From Smittium mucronatum (Eukaryota > Kickxellomycota > Harpellomycetes > Harpellales > Legeriomycetaceae), in assembly GCA_001953115.1 (NCBI GenBank), contig LSSL01003046.1:1-14077 (forward strand): DNA of 14,077 bases, written 5' to 3'. The translations under genes were made by a program, and so were the position numbers. The notes beneath the pieces are model-generated. The model worked only from the letters and a program-made list of their open reading frames with translations, ran no database searches and had not been told where the DNA came from. Shown piece after piece: positions 1-10,205 of this stretch. Within the stretch, counting starts at the first letter, position 1; each line of letters begins with the position of its first letter.

Positions 1-1430
1 GCCAAAAAAAAAAAAACAAAAACAAAAATCATCTGATATAATTCTACCATGAAATGCAACATAACTCACTAATATAAAATTTACTGGATTGGGATTAAAA
101 ATAAATTCGAATAAAATAGTAAAAATTAATTTATCAATTTAAACGATAGTAAAATTATCTTACGAATAAAGGTAAATTTAAATTATTTTTTTTCTCATTA
201 AAAATTATGAAGCTTGAATAGATAAAATATTTTAATTTTTACAAGTATGATTTTTTTTTTTACTTTTTATAAAAGAAATCGATTTTTTTCAATTTAGACG
301 TTATATATAAAAAATTTATTTTGTAGATGTTGTCTATTTTGAAAAAGATTATATTAAATAAATATATTATGAAAATTTTAAATAAAATTAAAAGATTTTG
401 AAAGATTTATATTATTTTATTATTGATACTTTTTTTTTTTTGTAAGAATTATTTGTAGATAATGCTAGTATAAGTAATTGTAAATTAGAATAAAAACGTA
501 TATGTAAGAGAAATGAGAGATAGAACTTAACCCTGGTACTTTTATTGGATATAATAATTTAAATATTATATTGATAAGATGATATAATTTTTTTTCAATT
601 TTAGTAAAATATTTTTTTCTATAAAAATAAATATCTTCGATAATTTTTTTAAAAAAAAATTTCTTGTCTTTTTGAAAAATTTTTTTAATTAAAAGATAAA
701 TTATTATTTCGATATTTATTATTTTTTTTTAACAAAAATTTTATCGTAACTGTTTATTTGTAAAGATAAAACCACTTAACTTAAAAAAACGTGTCTCCAT
801 ATATCTTATTAACCCTTTAAAAAAAATTTTGGCTGAGTTATTTTTTAATGTTAGACTAATTAGAAAATTTATGATTATAAAATTCAAAAATCTAATATTA
901 TCAAATTTATTGGTCTGATAATTTTATAAACATTCGAATAACCTAATACTTTCATTAAAAAAAATTAAGAAAATTTAATTCAAAATAACTTGATCAATTT
1001 CTTGATGGTTAGGTTTATATTTAAATTTCACCTGATTAATCTAAACACCAATCTTATTTATTAAAAATTAATCGCGTTTAGAATTGTATCCAAACAAATT
1101 GAGGATAAATAGCTTCATTTTTTCAAATTAACCATCTTTGGGCAATGTTTCTTCCCTTATTCTTCTATTTGTATATTAACTACCACAATTGGTCATAAGC
1201 ATTGATTTAACCAATAATATGAAATAATTGCGGGTTTAATAACAGAATTTTAAATAAAATGAAAGTGGTTTATGTTCAATAAGCCCTGAAAGAGTTAAAC
1301 TAACTTTGAAATAAGCATGGCTATTAAATTTTATATCCAAACTAATATTAGTTATTTTATCGAAAAAACTTATTATTGATTCAAATCTACATATTTAATT
1401 TTCTTATTTTATAGAAGACTATTCTTCTCT
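1..1430. other. A+T-rich spacer, no gene seen
   Basis: This stretch is almost entirely A and T, with many T or A homopolymer runs and stop codons in all six frames. The most balanced part, about 1080-1330, has only open frames of roughly 28 codons or fewer on either strand, and none resembles a family I know. I see no RNA gene, array or terminal repeat here. It reads as ordinary intergenic DNA of an A+T-rich genome. Confidence 0.6.
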
Positions 1431-1439
1431 TACCTTAAA

Positions 1440-1912
1440 TTCGCTTGAATATCACGAGTAATAATAAACGATTATTTTATCTATTTGAGGATCCCTAAAT
1501 TAGGTGTTAATTTTTATAGATACCTTTAATCACCATTTTCGTATTAAAGATATAATCGCTTGTCTTGTATCTATTACTTTTTATATAGCATCACAGTTTC
1601 GTGATATTAAATTTTTTAAAAATAAAACCAAAAACAACACATTTTTTAAGAGCTTCAAGTTGGAAAAATTGATTAAAGTTTTATACGATAAATAATGAAT
1701 TCCAATACAAAATTTCAGGAAACTAAGCTAATTATAGAGACTGTTTTAATGGAATATTTATATGAAACGGAAAATGTGAAACATTTTCTAACCTACTGTA
1801 AAGGTTTAAACAGTCTTACATCTTTAAAACCAAACTGTTGGAATTAGCGGTTTTATTTCCGATTAAAGTTTAGTGATGCTAGAATGTATAATAAATTGCA
1901 AACAATTCGCTA
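1440..1912 (+). other. possible decayed coding region, unidentified
   Basis: This patch is less A+T-biased than its surroundings and holds three adjacent coding-like readings in different plus frames. One short frame ends in a run of stops near 1465. A second is open at 1504-1695 but begins with GTG. The third begins with ATG at 1695, overlapping the previous stop, runs 50 codons to a TAG at 1845-1847, and then stays open a further 21 codons to about 1912. A single in-frame stop interrupting an otherwise continuous reading, plus the frame shifts, would suit a degraded gene or transposon remnant. I recognise no domain. In DNA this A+T-rich, open frames of 50 to 70 codons also arise by chance, so this is a pointer only. 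Confidence 0.2.
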
Positions 1913-3990
1913 ATTTCCCATTTTTTATAGTTAAATAAATAATAATTAACAAAAAAATTACAAATTTTAATCCCCTAATCAACTATATAAACCAATATTT
2001 ATTAAACTTATATAAAATAACTGAAGAGTATTAATTAAACTGACTCAACTTAAATAATCAATTAATTATTAGCCAACTTTAAAATTATCAATTAATTAAA
2101 TGAGCTATTAATTTATAGGGATTGTATTAATTAATAACTGATTAATTTTTAAATATACCATAATTATTTCGAGAAAAATGACTAATAACGAATAAGACAT
2201 TCATATTAAATGAGTATATCTTTTTTTTAGTATAATAAAGGGAGTGCATTTTTTATTTGGAGGCTTTTATCATTATAAGTACACAATTACGATAAAATCT
2301 CTAATATAAAATAAAAAAATTGTTGAAAAATATTTTTTATTGTTTTTTAGTCAAAAAAATAGTTCGGATTTAAAAATTTAGTCCTTATATATAATTTTTT
2401 TCAAATTTTAAAAAGAAAAAAAATCAAAATTAAGCAGGGTATTTTGAATTGGGACTATATTTTTTTTTAAAAATTTTAAATTTTCTAATTTTTAGTGAAG
2501 TGTACGAAAATTATTATAATTTATTGCATTTTGATTTTAATCCTGATTATTTATTTATTTAATTTATTTAATAATAAATTTGGTTACCAAATATTTATTA
2601 AATATGGTTAATATAGGTTTAGTTATATTAGTATTTAACTAGTTCCCTATTAGTGAATGTTTTTTAGCCAAACATCATTTGGGTTAAATGACATAAAGTT
2701 TCGTCGCAAAATTTTTTTTATGATATTATTTTATTTTTATAGCAATATAGAAATTTATCGGGAATTTATCGATATCATATTTATATTATTCCGATTAATT
2801 AATCGGGTTTAAAGTTAAATTTTCACGAAATTTTTTTTATCACTCTATTTAATTCAAGAAAAAATATTAATAAGATCTGTATGAAATACGATAATTATAT
2901 TATAGTTTCGAAGATAAATTCAATAATACTTGTATAGAAAAATGATTTTAAATAATTTAAATACTAGATAAAAATTATAAATACTAGATCCCTTAAATAA
3001 ATGCTTTGATCAAGCAATTATAATAAAAAATTATTTCAACAATTTAAATTAACAACCTATAATATATAAGCTTAAAAAAAAAGGAATTGTTTTTAAGCAC
3101 AATGTGATTTTTTTATGAGTTTCAAAAAAATTATATTTGTATTTTAATAAGATCAAAAAAATATTGATATCAATTTATTATAATAAGAGATTCCTTTAAA
3201 CTAACAAAAAATGGAAAAAAAAGTTCAAATTTTTTTTTTGTGAAAGCGTATTTTTTTTGGCAAAATAACCGTAATTTGTTTAAATTTTATGAAGTTTGCT
3301 TCTAAAATAATATTAAATCAATAAAAAATTTTTTCATAGTGCCGTAATTTCACGTAAAAATTAAAATTTTACAATAATATATTGCAATGAAATTCGGTTC
3401 GTTTATTTTTATAAGGGAAATTTAATTCTATAGTTTCAAATATTTAAAGTCGTAATTTTCTTTTTTTATACAAAACTAAGTATAAAATGAATTTTTTTGT
3501 AATATAACGAAATTATATTAGCCAAATAAATAAGCCATCATATAAAATTCCTATAGGGATATAATATTTTAAATTTGAAATATAAAAAGCTCCATAGTAG
3601 AAATTTACAATTACTAATTATTATAACTTTTATAAAAAACTATTTTGGTCATAAATTTACAAATAAACTCACAAAAAATCGAAAATATAGATATATTTCC
3701 ATATTTTACACCAAGTTTACCTTTTTAATAATATAATAATAATGTTTAAAGTAAAATTAATTTTTATTTATTCTCCATTAATATATATTTTTTCATTTTT
3801 TTTAGTAGAATAAAGCTGTTTTTAATGTTTTTAATTATATTAAAAATACATTCTAAATTTTTTTTTTAAAAAGATTAAAGATTTAAAAAGGTATCAAGTC
3901 AATTAGGTTACAAAAAAAAATGAGTTTAAACTTGGAATTAATTATTATAAATCCTCATTAATACGGGAATAATTTTTTAACTATAAGAGA
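1913..3990. other. A+T-rich spacer with short simple repeats
   Basis: No open frame worth reporting is present on either strand. Local structure includes a duplicated AATTAATT-rich motif at about 2056-2068 and 2086-2098, spaced 30 bp apart, and a perfect 16-bp palindrome at 2791-2806. Poly-T runs of eight to ten bases recur throughout. I see no RNA gene or mobile-element termini. Confidence 0.6.
2791..2806. repeat. perfect 16-bp palindrome CCGATTAATTAATCGG
   Basis: The 16 bases read the same on both strands, and the symmetry stops at the flanking bases. It lies in gene-free A+T-rich DNA. Such a site could bind a dimeric protein, but nothing in the context says so, and palindromes made largely of A and T arise often in this composition. 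Confidence 0.5.
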
Positions 3991-4203
3991 ATGGAGATGA
4001 TTTTATATTTACTTCTCCGCTTTATTGAAAAAAAATTTAATTTATATTTATTATTCCATTATACTAAAGCCGAAGCGGCATGGAGGTCCTCTTGGATCGG
4101 AATGGCATTCGTTAATAATTTTTCCATAAATATTTGTATAGTATTTATATTAATAAATTCCAACAATATGTATGTAATATTATTATTATATGATAAAATG
4201 TAA
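3991..4203 (+). other. short open frame with balanced-composition core
   Basis: A 70-codon frame starts at an ATG and contains a short core at about 4066-4120 that is clearly richer in G and C than the kilobase around it. This core reads as Ala, Glu, Trp and Arg codons. The rest of the frame is poly-Leu/Ile/Asn, as expected of translated A+T-rich spacer. No family is recognised and there is no neighbour to support it. It could be a small exon, a decayed insertion, or chance; the reverse strand of the core is closed by a stop. Confidence 0.15.
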
Positions 4204-6088
4204 ATTAAAAGGATATATTTTATTTAGAATTTGGAATTTTTAACACCTGTGTAGTGTTTATAAGGAAGTTTAAAATTTTGAAAGCCAATGAGAAAAAAAA
4301 TTTTCTTTGAGAAAATATCTTCGTTTTTTAAAAATATATTTAATAATTAATATTTTATTATTATATAATATAAAATAAATCAGAGCATTTAAGAAAATAA
4401 GATAGTCGAATAGATTTTTTAAAATTAAATCATTCTTTTTTTATGAATAATATGATTTTTTTTGTTTTATTATTCTCTCTCAAGATACTATTTTAAGTGT
4501 CAAAAAAATATAATAAACTCATTTTTTTGAATTTTTTTATAATAAATTGACTTTTATTTTATTTTATAACAGAATGAATATTTAATATTTATTAGAACAT
4601 AAAATATTAAACAGTTTATGGATTCAAAAATTATAAATATATAAGCTTATGTAATCCTAAAAATTAATTCAAAGTATATGAGCTTCAAAATAGAATATGT
4701 TTTTGTTAATAAAATTTATTAATTTTTTTTTATTACTCCGATACATATTATATTTCATATATTTACATTTACTATAAACTAATGAGTACTTTTTCTTATG
4801 CTGATATATAAAAGCGATAAAATTTCAACGAATATTAGGGGTATTATTACATTAATTTATAAATTTTACTAAATTAGCGACCAAGTAAGTTTCAAAGATA
4901 GAATTGCTATTGAAATCAAAAGTATTATAATGTAAATGAAAAACTTGTCTCTGATATTTTAAAATTATTTAAATTTCAATAATTCTTTCTTTAAATTTCT
5001 TTTGTTTTTTTCTTTATATATAAAAAGATTTGCCGATGACATACTAAAAAAAAAATTATTTATCATTCTGAAATTTTATTAATTTATAACTTTTTTTCAT
5101 ATTTTTATCTGAATTCCGAGAAGATTATTATAGTTAATCAATATAATATTTCAATATACCTCACAAGCTTTTATAACAAATAGTTTCTAACAAAACTTCG
5201 AAAAAAACGGGACCGAATTCCATTTATTTTTTTTCAAATTAATTTTTTTAAATTTAATTTGGTCCTAATTTTTTCTGATTTGCATTAGAAAAAGTGTATA
5301 ATTTTTTTTTTTTTTCAAAATTTCTAAAATATTTAATATTTAACCTAAACGATCTAAAAATGAACCATGAATATTAATATGATAATCTAATATCTCAGCA
5401 TTTTTAGTCTCAAAAGACATAAAGTGTTCAAAGAAAAAGCTTCCTTTTATTTAATAGATATTATTATATTTATAAAACTTATAAAATTTCATTTTTTAAA
5501 TCAAATTATTTAATTATATATAATTTTTTCCATTTTAATTTAAATCTTTGATATAATTTATACATAATTTAATAGAATTTTAAAGAAAAAAACTCCGATA
5601 TAGGGGGTTTTTTTATAATATATTTTCTTTGTCTAATTTATAAAAAGAAATAATTAAAAAAAATTATAAATTAGATTTTTATATTATCTAAAAGATTTTT
5701 TTACCTTAAAATAAAATTGATTTTAAGTGTATACTACATCGATTTCGCACATTTTTTTTTTTTTGAAAAAAATCCCAGTTTCACTAAAAATCAATTCAAA
5801 TATATTTAATAACTTGAAATGAGTTTATGTTTTAAAGTTTTTCCATAAAAAAATAATAAATTTTGGAGGGTCTTAATTAATAGGACATTTTATAGTGTAC
5901 CTTGTTTTAGCGAAAATCCCCAAAAATATTTTTTTATCCAATAAAATGAAAACTTACGATGAAAAAAAGTTAATTTGCAATAAGTTCATTCAAATTTCTA
6001 GTTCGGATATTAGAAAAATAAAAAATTTCTTTTTTTTGTATAATAGAAACGACTAAATTTAATTTTACAAATCCATTAGATAAATTTA
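4204..6088. other. A+T-rich spacer, nothing recognised
   Basis: Dense A/T homopolymers and frequent stops in every frame. I found no open frame of note, no tandem array and no convincing RNA structure. A few bases of higher G+C occur near 5205-5220 and 5865-5925, but neither opens a frame on either strand. Confidence 0.6.
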
Positions 6089-6094
6089 ATGGAT
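6071..6094. repeat. 8-bp inverted repeat, 8-nt loop
   Basis: The arms ATCCATTA (6071-6078) and TAATGGAT (6087-6094) are perfect reverse complements around an 8-nt A/T loop. There is no U-tract or gene end beside it that would make it a terminator, and this is a eukaryotic context. Recorded as a plain hairpin-forming repeat of unknown meaning. Confidence 0.4.
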
Positions 6095-6184
6095 GAAACC
6101 GCCACTAGAAGTGATATCCAACAAAATTCCCTCTTCATTAAGAACCCCCCATTTATACATATTATGACCGTTTCAAATCAATAA
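6089..6184. other. coding-like patch open on both strands
   Basis: On the plus strand an ATG at 6089 opens 31 codons to TAA at 6182-6184. Two minus-strand frames over the same bases also begin with ATG and run about 20 to 24 codons. The bases are more balanced than the flanks and include a C6 run. It could be a small exon on either strand. With both strands open and no recognisable motif I cannot choose, and no good splice site bounds it. Confidence 0.15.
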
Positions 6185-6384
6185 AATTTTAATTAACTTA
6201 TATTGAATTTAATTGAATTTTATTCTAGTATTTTGAAGTTGATTGTTTTTTAATAATAGCAATAAATTCAATGTTTGTACTTTAAAAATTAAAATATTTA
6301 TAGATTTTACTATAAATATAATCACTTTACGTAAATATAATAATAATTTAGTTGAGTTTATTTTGACCTAATTTCAAAAAAAAA

Positions 6385-6600
6385 TTATTCTATTATTTTT
6401 CCAACAAATCCGCCGCCTTCCTTGAGCCAATCTCCTTGAGTTATAGAGATGATAGAGGAGCAGGGGATAATTGGATGAATTTTTATTTGATTTTTTTCTA
6501 ATTGGTTTCTAGAACTTTTTATTAGCTTTATAATAAATTTCCCATAAAAAAAATTCACACTTTTCATATTAATATATATTTCAGAATAAATATAAGTCAT
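6385..6600 (-). other. possible small ORF or exon, unidentified
   Basis: A 71-codon minus-strand frame begins with a true ATG at 6600-6598. The C-terminal half is coded by the most balanced bases of the region and reads as a mixed sequence with Asp-Trp-Leu and a Gly-Gly-Gly motif, whereas the N-terminal half is Ile/Lys/Asn-rich as expected of spacer. No domain, signal peptide or membrane helix is evident. It could be a small gene, one exon of a longer minus-strand gene, or chance. The next coding-like patch downstream on this strand (6184-6089) is not joined to it by clear splice sites. Confidence 0.2.
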
Positions 6601-7224
6601 AACATAATTAATTTACCCTAAAATTTACAAACTTTGAGCATCAAAATTCTAATAAAAAAATATAACGCAAAAGAAAAAACAAACCAATAGTCCCAAAGTT
6701 TTTATATAGAAAATTTTAATATTTTTGCATATTTTTAATTATTAAAAATTTATTTTTATTATTATTTTATGTAGAAAATAAATTCTAATCATTTTCTATT
6801 TTTTAAAAAAATAAATTTAACTTAATATTTTTAAAACCTCATCTTTATATATTAGTTTTTATTATCATCTAAAACAATTTGGACACTCAGTTTGCAGAGT
6901 TTTATAATCTAAAATGATTTTGATTACTTGAGGGAGTGGGGGGTGGGGTTGAAGTCAGCGTATTTTAGTTTTGAAGAATAAATTCTTGAATAACCTAATT
7001 ATAATTCTATTAACATTTTTTTTTTCTGTAAATTGGATAATTCAAATATTTTTCAAGCATTTTTTTTCGTATATCAGCTTTTTATAACTTATATATTTAT
7101 ATTTTAGCTCAAATATCATATTTTAAAAATTTGTATTTAATATCCTTTTCTCTGAAATTTATAACACATAAAAGTTTGTATTAATTACAACTTCAACTCA
7201 TTTTAATGAATTTTTTTTTAATTA
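6601..7224. other. A+T-rich spacer with one G-rich run
   Basis: Mostly A/T homopolymer-rich DNA without open frames. The only distinctive element is the G-rich run at 6932-6948, described separately. Confidence 0.55.
6932..6948 (+). other. isolated G-rich run (possible G-quadruplex)
   Basis: Thirteen of the seventeen bases are G, in tracts of three, six and four separated by AGT and T. In a region that is otherwise nearly all A and T this stands out sharply. Four G-tracts can be drawn only by splitting the central run, so a two-tier quadruplex is plausible and a three-tier one is strained. No gene boundary is visible beside it. Confidence 0.35.
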
Positions 7225-7344
7225 TTATTTTATTTCACCATCAGTATCATCAACACCAAATAAGGGAGGAATAGATTCAAATTTCGACAAAAAATAATAA
7301 GTAATAGCTTCAAAATGAACGAGATTGTCACAAAATATGAATTT
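7225..7344 (-). other. possible terminal exon, unidentified
   Basis: The minus strand is open for 39 codons ending in two consecutive stops. The reading is well mixed, with an aromatic stretch and then an acidic tail containing Gly-Val-Asp-Asp-Thr-Asp-Gly. It has no ATG, so it would have to be a 3' exon. No convincing AG acceptor directly precedes it, although a hydrophobic frame upstream could be joined by a frame slip at an A-run. The plus strand over the same bases also has a partly open Lys-rich reading, which weakens the case. No family recognised. Confidence 0.15.
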
Positions 7345-8525
7345 TTATTAAAAAGCTTACAAAATTAGCTAAAAAAGAAATAAAATTAAACGAAATTAAA
7401 CAAAAAATATTCAGGAAAACTGCCAGATTAAAATTCTAATCTAAATTTAATAACAAAATTTGATAGCATAAAAAGATAATGGAGTTATTAGATTTTTTCA
7501 AAGACTATATGACCTATTTTCGTATAAAAGGGGCTGAATACAATTATTTTGTAGCTTAGTTACTATCTTTTACTATTTCTACGCTATTACTTCTTTTTTT
7601 TTTGTTCCAATTTAGCTGAAGGTTTAATAAAGAAACAAATATCTTAGATAGCACTTATACTAAAGATTGAGAAGTTGAAACAGAAGGGGGTAAAAGATTT
7701 CTTCAGTTATAGTATTCTCCATACATATTTCCAGGCCCTAGAAAAAAAGATGTTTATAAAAAAAAAATCATTTCTGACAGAATAGAGTACATCTAATACT
7801 GAAGGAACCCCAATTCAGAAAATCTTATGACGCAACATTTAGTCATGAGATATCATTTCTATATATATTACTGATTTATATGGACTTTTAATACACATTA
7901 GCCACTAGAGTCAAATTAATGAAATTTTATTGGTTGGATATTGTCTGTAATATGTGTATTTATACCTTACCCTCAATAGAGTAGCTGAAATTATTGTTGA
8001 ATAACTTATGCAGCCTGATTTTTTATTGTCACCACTGAGGAGTCATCTTATTTTGTTTGTTTTTTTATGGTTTTTTTTAACAGAAAAATCTATAATTAAT
8101 TATTATTATGAAAACTACTTATACAGTTCAAGCTACTGTCCTGAGTAGAAGGTTAGACACTTTAAAGTACTTAATGGTAAAATTTGCTCTGGCATTATAA
8201 ATTTTTGAATAAATTAGTATTAGCTTGGAGAGACCAATTATTTAATCATTAAGGCTATTAGCCAATAAAAACAAATAATTTATTGTTAAGATTATTTTTT
8301 CTGAAGTATTGGCGGCAAGATAATGGCACGATTTGGCTTATTATATTTTGGATAAATGATAACATTCCAAGCCAAGAAAACCAATAATAGATGTTTCTTC
8401 AAATTGAATAAATATACATATTATATATTTTTTTATCCCTTAACTTTAATATTAAATACAATTTTTAAGAATCGCAGATTTCTTTGCCGAGGAAACGATT
8501 ATTTATTTTTTTCAAAATAATAACT
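7345..8525. other. mixed-composition spacer, no gene assigned
   Basis: From about 7480 to 8400 the sequence is less A+T-biased and less repetitive than the left half of the window, yet every frame is broken within about 30 codons. The longest start-to-stop reading I noted is an ATG frame of 26 codons at 7479-7559. Reading for a decayed retroelement integrase gave only scattered aromatic motifs that did not line up with the family's order and spacing. It may be the remains of a mobile element or the 5' flank of the downstream gene; I cannot decide. Confidence 0.4.
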
Positions 8526-9205
8526 ATGGAGAAAGAAAGGGATTCAAATGATAGGACTGAGGTAGCTTCTGATAGAGAAAATGAGGAAATGGAAATTCTG
8601 AAAAGCTCAACCGAAACATTATCTGATTCAGTTGTCATTTCAGATGGCAATACAGTTAACATTAAAAAAGTTAGATTTGAAATTCCTGATCCTGAAAATC
8701 GAAACAAAATAATGGCAAGTCCCCTTTCCATTTAGGCCCATTTCCTACATATCAAGCTTCCTCTTTTATTTTTCTTTCAGATTGAAGTTTAATAAATTTA
8801 AATGATTTTTTTATTGTCAAAAAATAGACATACGAAGAGATCTTGAAATTAAAAGAAGAAAAAGAGGAAGAATCTTTAGAAAACGAAGACTTCTTTGACG
8901 AGCCAAAAAACGAAACTTACGATACAATCCCCCAGGATAAAAAAAACGAAAAAAGGATAGCTGAAAGATCTAAATCCAACTCAATCTTAGGAAGCCCATT
9001 CATATACATTTCTCATATTTTTAGGGCAATAAATTTTAAAGGTATTCTTGTGACGTCATTGACTACGATCGGGCTACCCTTTATCTCCGGAATTATGGTT
9101 GGTTTAGGCGAAATATTTGCCAACGAAGTTATGTTCCACTACGGGTGGAGGGGAGCAACCCCTATAAGAATAATTGGTAATCTTAAAGAAATAAAAAAGC
9201 AATAA
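8526..9205 (+). CDS. TOM13/Mim1-like mitochondrial outer-membrane protein
   Basis: Two exons (8526-8714 and 8828-9205) encode 188 residues. TOM13/Mim1 proteins sit in the mitochondrial outer membrane and help insert multispan and signal-anchored proteins there, in a complex with Mim2 in yeast. The C-terminal part matches the family core: a single hydrophobic segment at about residues 133-161 containing Gly-Leu-Pro-Phe-Ile and a GxxxG packing motif (G151, G155), then Gly-Glu-Ile-Phe-Ala-Asn-Glu and a Gly-Trp-x-Gly turn. Residues 1 to about 120 are acidic, Glu/Lys/Ser-rich and probably disordered. That makes the protein longer than yeast Mim1 (a little over 100 residues). The start ATG has A at -3 and G at +4. 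The exon join rests on a GC-AG intron. I am confident of the family and less so of the exact splice and the N-terminus. Confidence 0.85.
8715..8827 (+). other. probable GC-AG intron in the TOM13 gene
   Basis: Exon 1 remains open to a TAG at 8733-8735 and exon 2 is in another frame, so an intron is required. The only strong phase-matching donor is GCAAGT right after codon ATG at 8712-8714. This is the standard form of the minority GC donor. The acceptor is AG at 8826-8827, directly after an in-frame TAG, and gives a clean phase-0 join. The better polypyrimidine acceptor at 8779-8780 leads to a stop three codons later. It could serve a 6-nt microexon (8781-8786) followed by a 41-nt GT-AG intron. 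A weaker in-frame GT donor (GTTAGA, inside exon 1) is an alternative. Confidence 0.6.
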
Positions 9206-9293
9206 ATATCGAGTTAATTTTTCTTACTCTCATTTTTCAACGGGGGTCAAAATTTTTTATAATAATAAAAACGAGATATTAGACAAACAAAAT

Positions 9294-9392
9294 ATGGATG
9301 GCTTCGGTGAGTGTACTGATTTCAAGATAGCTCTTTGGTTGATTTTTACTAATGCCATGGTTAATTCTTTACTGCATTGGGTTTATTTTTAA
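9294..9392 (+). CDS. possible micro-ORF with membrane segment, or exon 1 plus intron
   Basis: An ATG opens 32 codons to TAA. The product would start Met-Asp-Gly-Phe and then be largely hydrophobic (about residues 11-32), as in a one-helix membrane peptide. The bases are less A+T-rich than the flanks. However, a textbook GGTGAGTG donor lies 13 nt after the start, so this may instead be a 13-nt first coding exon. Joining it to the acceptor at 9459 gives only 16 residues before a stop, so the spliced reading is not obviously a gene either. No family recognised. Confidence 0.2.
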   Translation: MDGFGECTDFKIALWLIFTNAMVNSLLHWVYF

Positions 9393-9459
9393 ATTTTAAC
9401 ATCAATGGACTAAGTATCATTAATATCATTTTAAACTCGGCATTATTTTTTACTTTAAG

Positions 9460-9514
9460 ATGATTACATTCGAAATTTTGTCAAAGATTTTTATTGAGAT
9501 TTATTGTGTATTTG
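9460..9514 (+). other. possible internal exon bounded by splice signals
   Basis: A 55-nt segment is preceded by a pyrimidine-containing TTTTTACTTTAAG and followed by GGTAAGTT, a near-perfect donor. A second pyrimidine-rich acceptor, TTTCCGATTCTTAG, ends at 9555 and would close a 41-nt intron. Only the frame starting with its own ATG (9460-9462) stays open across the segment, and it stops four codons into the next. It could be part of a non-coding or decayed spliced transcript. Confidence 0.25.
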
Positions 9515-9683
9515 GTAAGTTGAAATTACGAAGATAGTGTCTTTCCGATTCTTAGAAAAATTATAAAATCCAAAATAAAATAAAGTCAGGACTTAATGTC
9601 ATTTTTTGAAAATTAATGTTGAAAATGGGTATGAAACCCTTAAGTTTAGCTGTTTTTTATAAAAAAAATAAAAGGATTATTTT

Positions 9684-9738
9684 CAACTGTTCAACTGTTC
9701 AACTGTTCAACTGTTCAATTGTTCAATTGTTCAATTTT
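9684..9738 (+). repeat. 8-bp tandem repeat (CAACTGTT/CAATTGTT)
   Basis: Four exact copies of CAACTGTT are followed by two of CAATTGTT and a degenerate seventh. The C-to-T variant at the fourth base is confined to the right side, as expected if the array grew by slippage after the change arose. The array lies between the TOM13 gene and the retroelement and shows no coding role. Confidence 0.9.
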
Positions 9739-10205
9739 CTAATTATTTTTTTTTTACAATTTTTTTTTTGGAATTAATCAAAGGTTATAAAAACGAATTT
9801 TAAAAAAGTGAAAAATTTATGAGGGTATTATTTAAAGCTCTAAATTGTTACTCTAACCCAATTTTCTAGCTACATATAAAATTCTCACTATTAAGAAAAG
9901 GTTTTCATTCTATAATATTTAAAATTTCTAGTTGAAATCATTATTTTGTTTCAATAATAATCTAAAGCAATGTTGATAGATAGCTCTGTAAAAATTCCTT
10001 ACCGGATTTTTATAATGAAAATTAATTTTAGTTTAGTTTTTGTACCAGAATAATATTTGAACTGATCTATAGTTTAAAAAATTATTCTAATACATCCCTA
10101 CTGATTTTTATCTATAATTAAGGAGGCGCCATGAATTATCATCTCCATTAACTACAATAGACTACAGAAACTTTATATCATTCAATTATTATACTGTTCA
10201 ATTAT

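Larger units (their letters stand above)
9206..10205. other. spacer after TOM13 gene
   Basis: This stretch holds the tiny ORF and splice-like signals at 9294-9555 and the 8-bp tandem repeat at 9684-9738, both described separately. The remainder is A+T-rich with no open frame of interest. It ends at the left target-site duplication of the retrotransposed element. Confidence 0.5.

Noticed and set aside
1..30. Telomere or origin at the window start
   Set aside because: The A-rich run is not a telomeric repeat and resembles many other homopolymer runs in the spacer.
7900..8360. Possible decayed Ty3/gypsy integrase on the plus strand
   Set aside because: A Phe-Tyr-Trp motif near 7927 and a Trp-His-Asp-Leu motif near 8320 recall parts of integrase, but the frames are full of stops, no HHCC or catalytic D-D-E residues fall at the expected spacing, and no LTRs are visible.
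8465..8731. Minus-strand ORF opposite TOM13 exon 1
   Set aside because: It is the antisense shadow of an exon whose plus-strand reading joins a recognised family.
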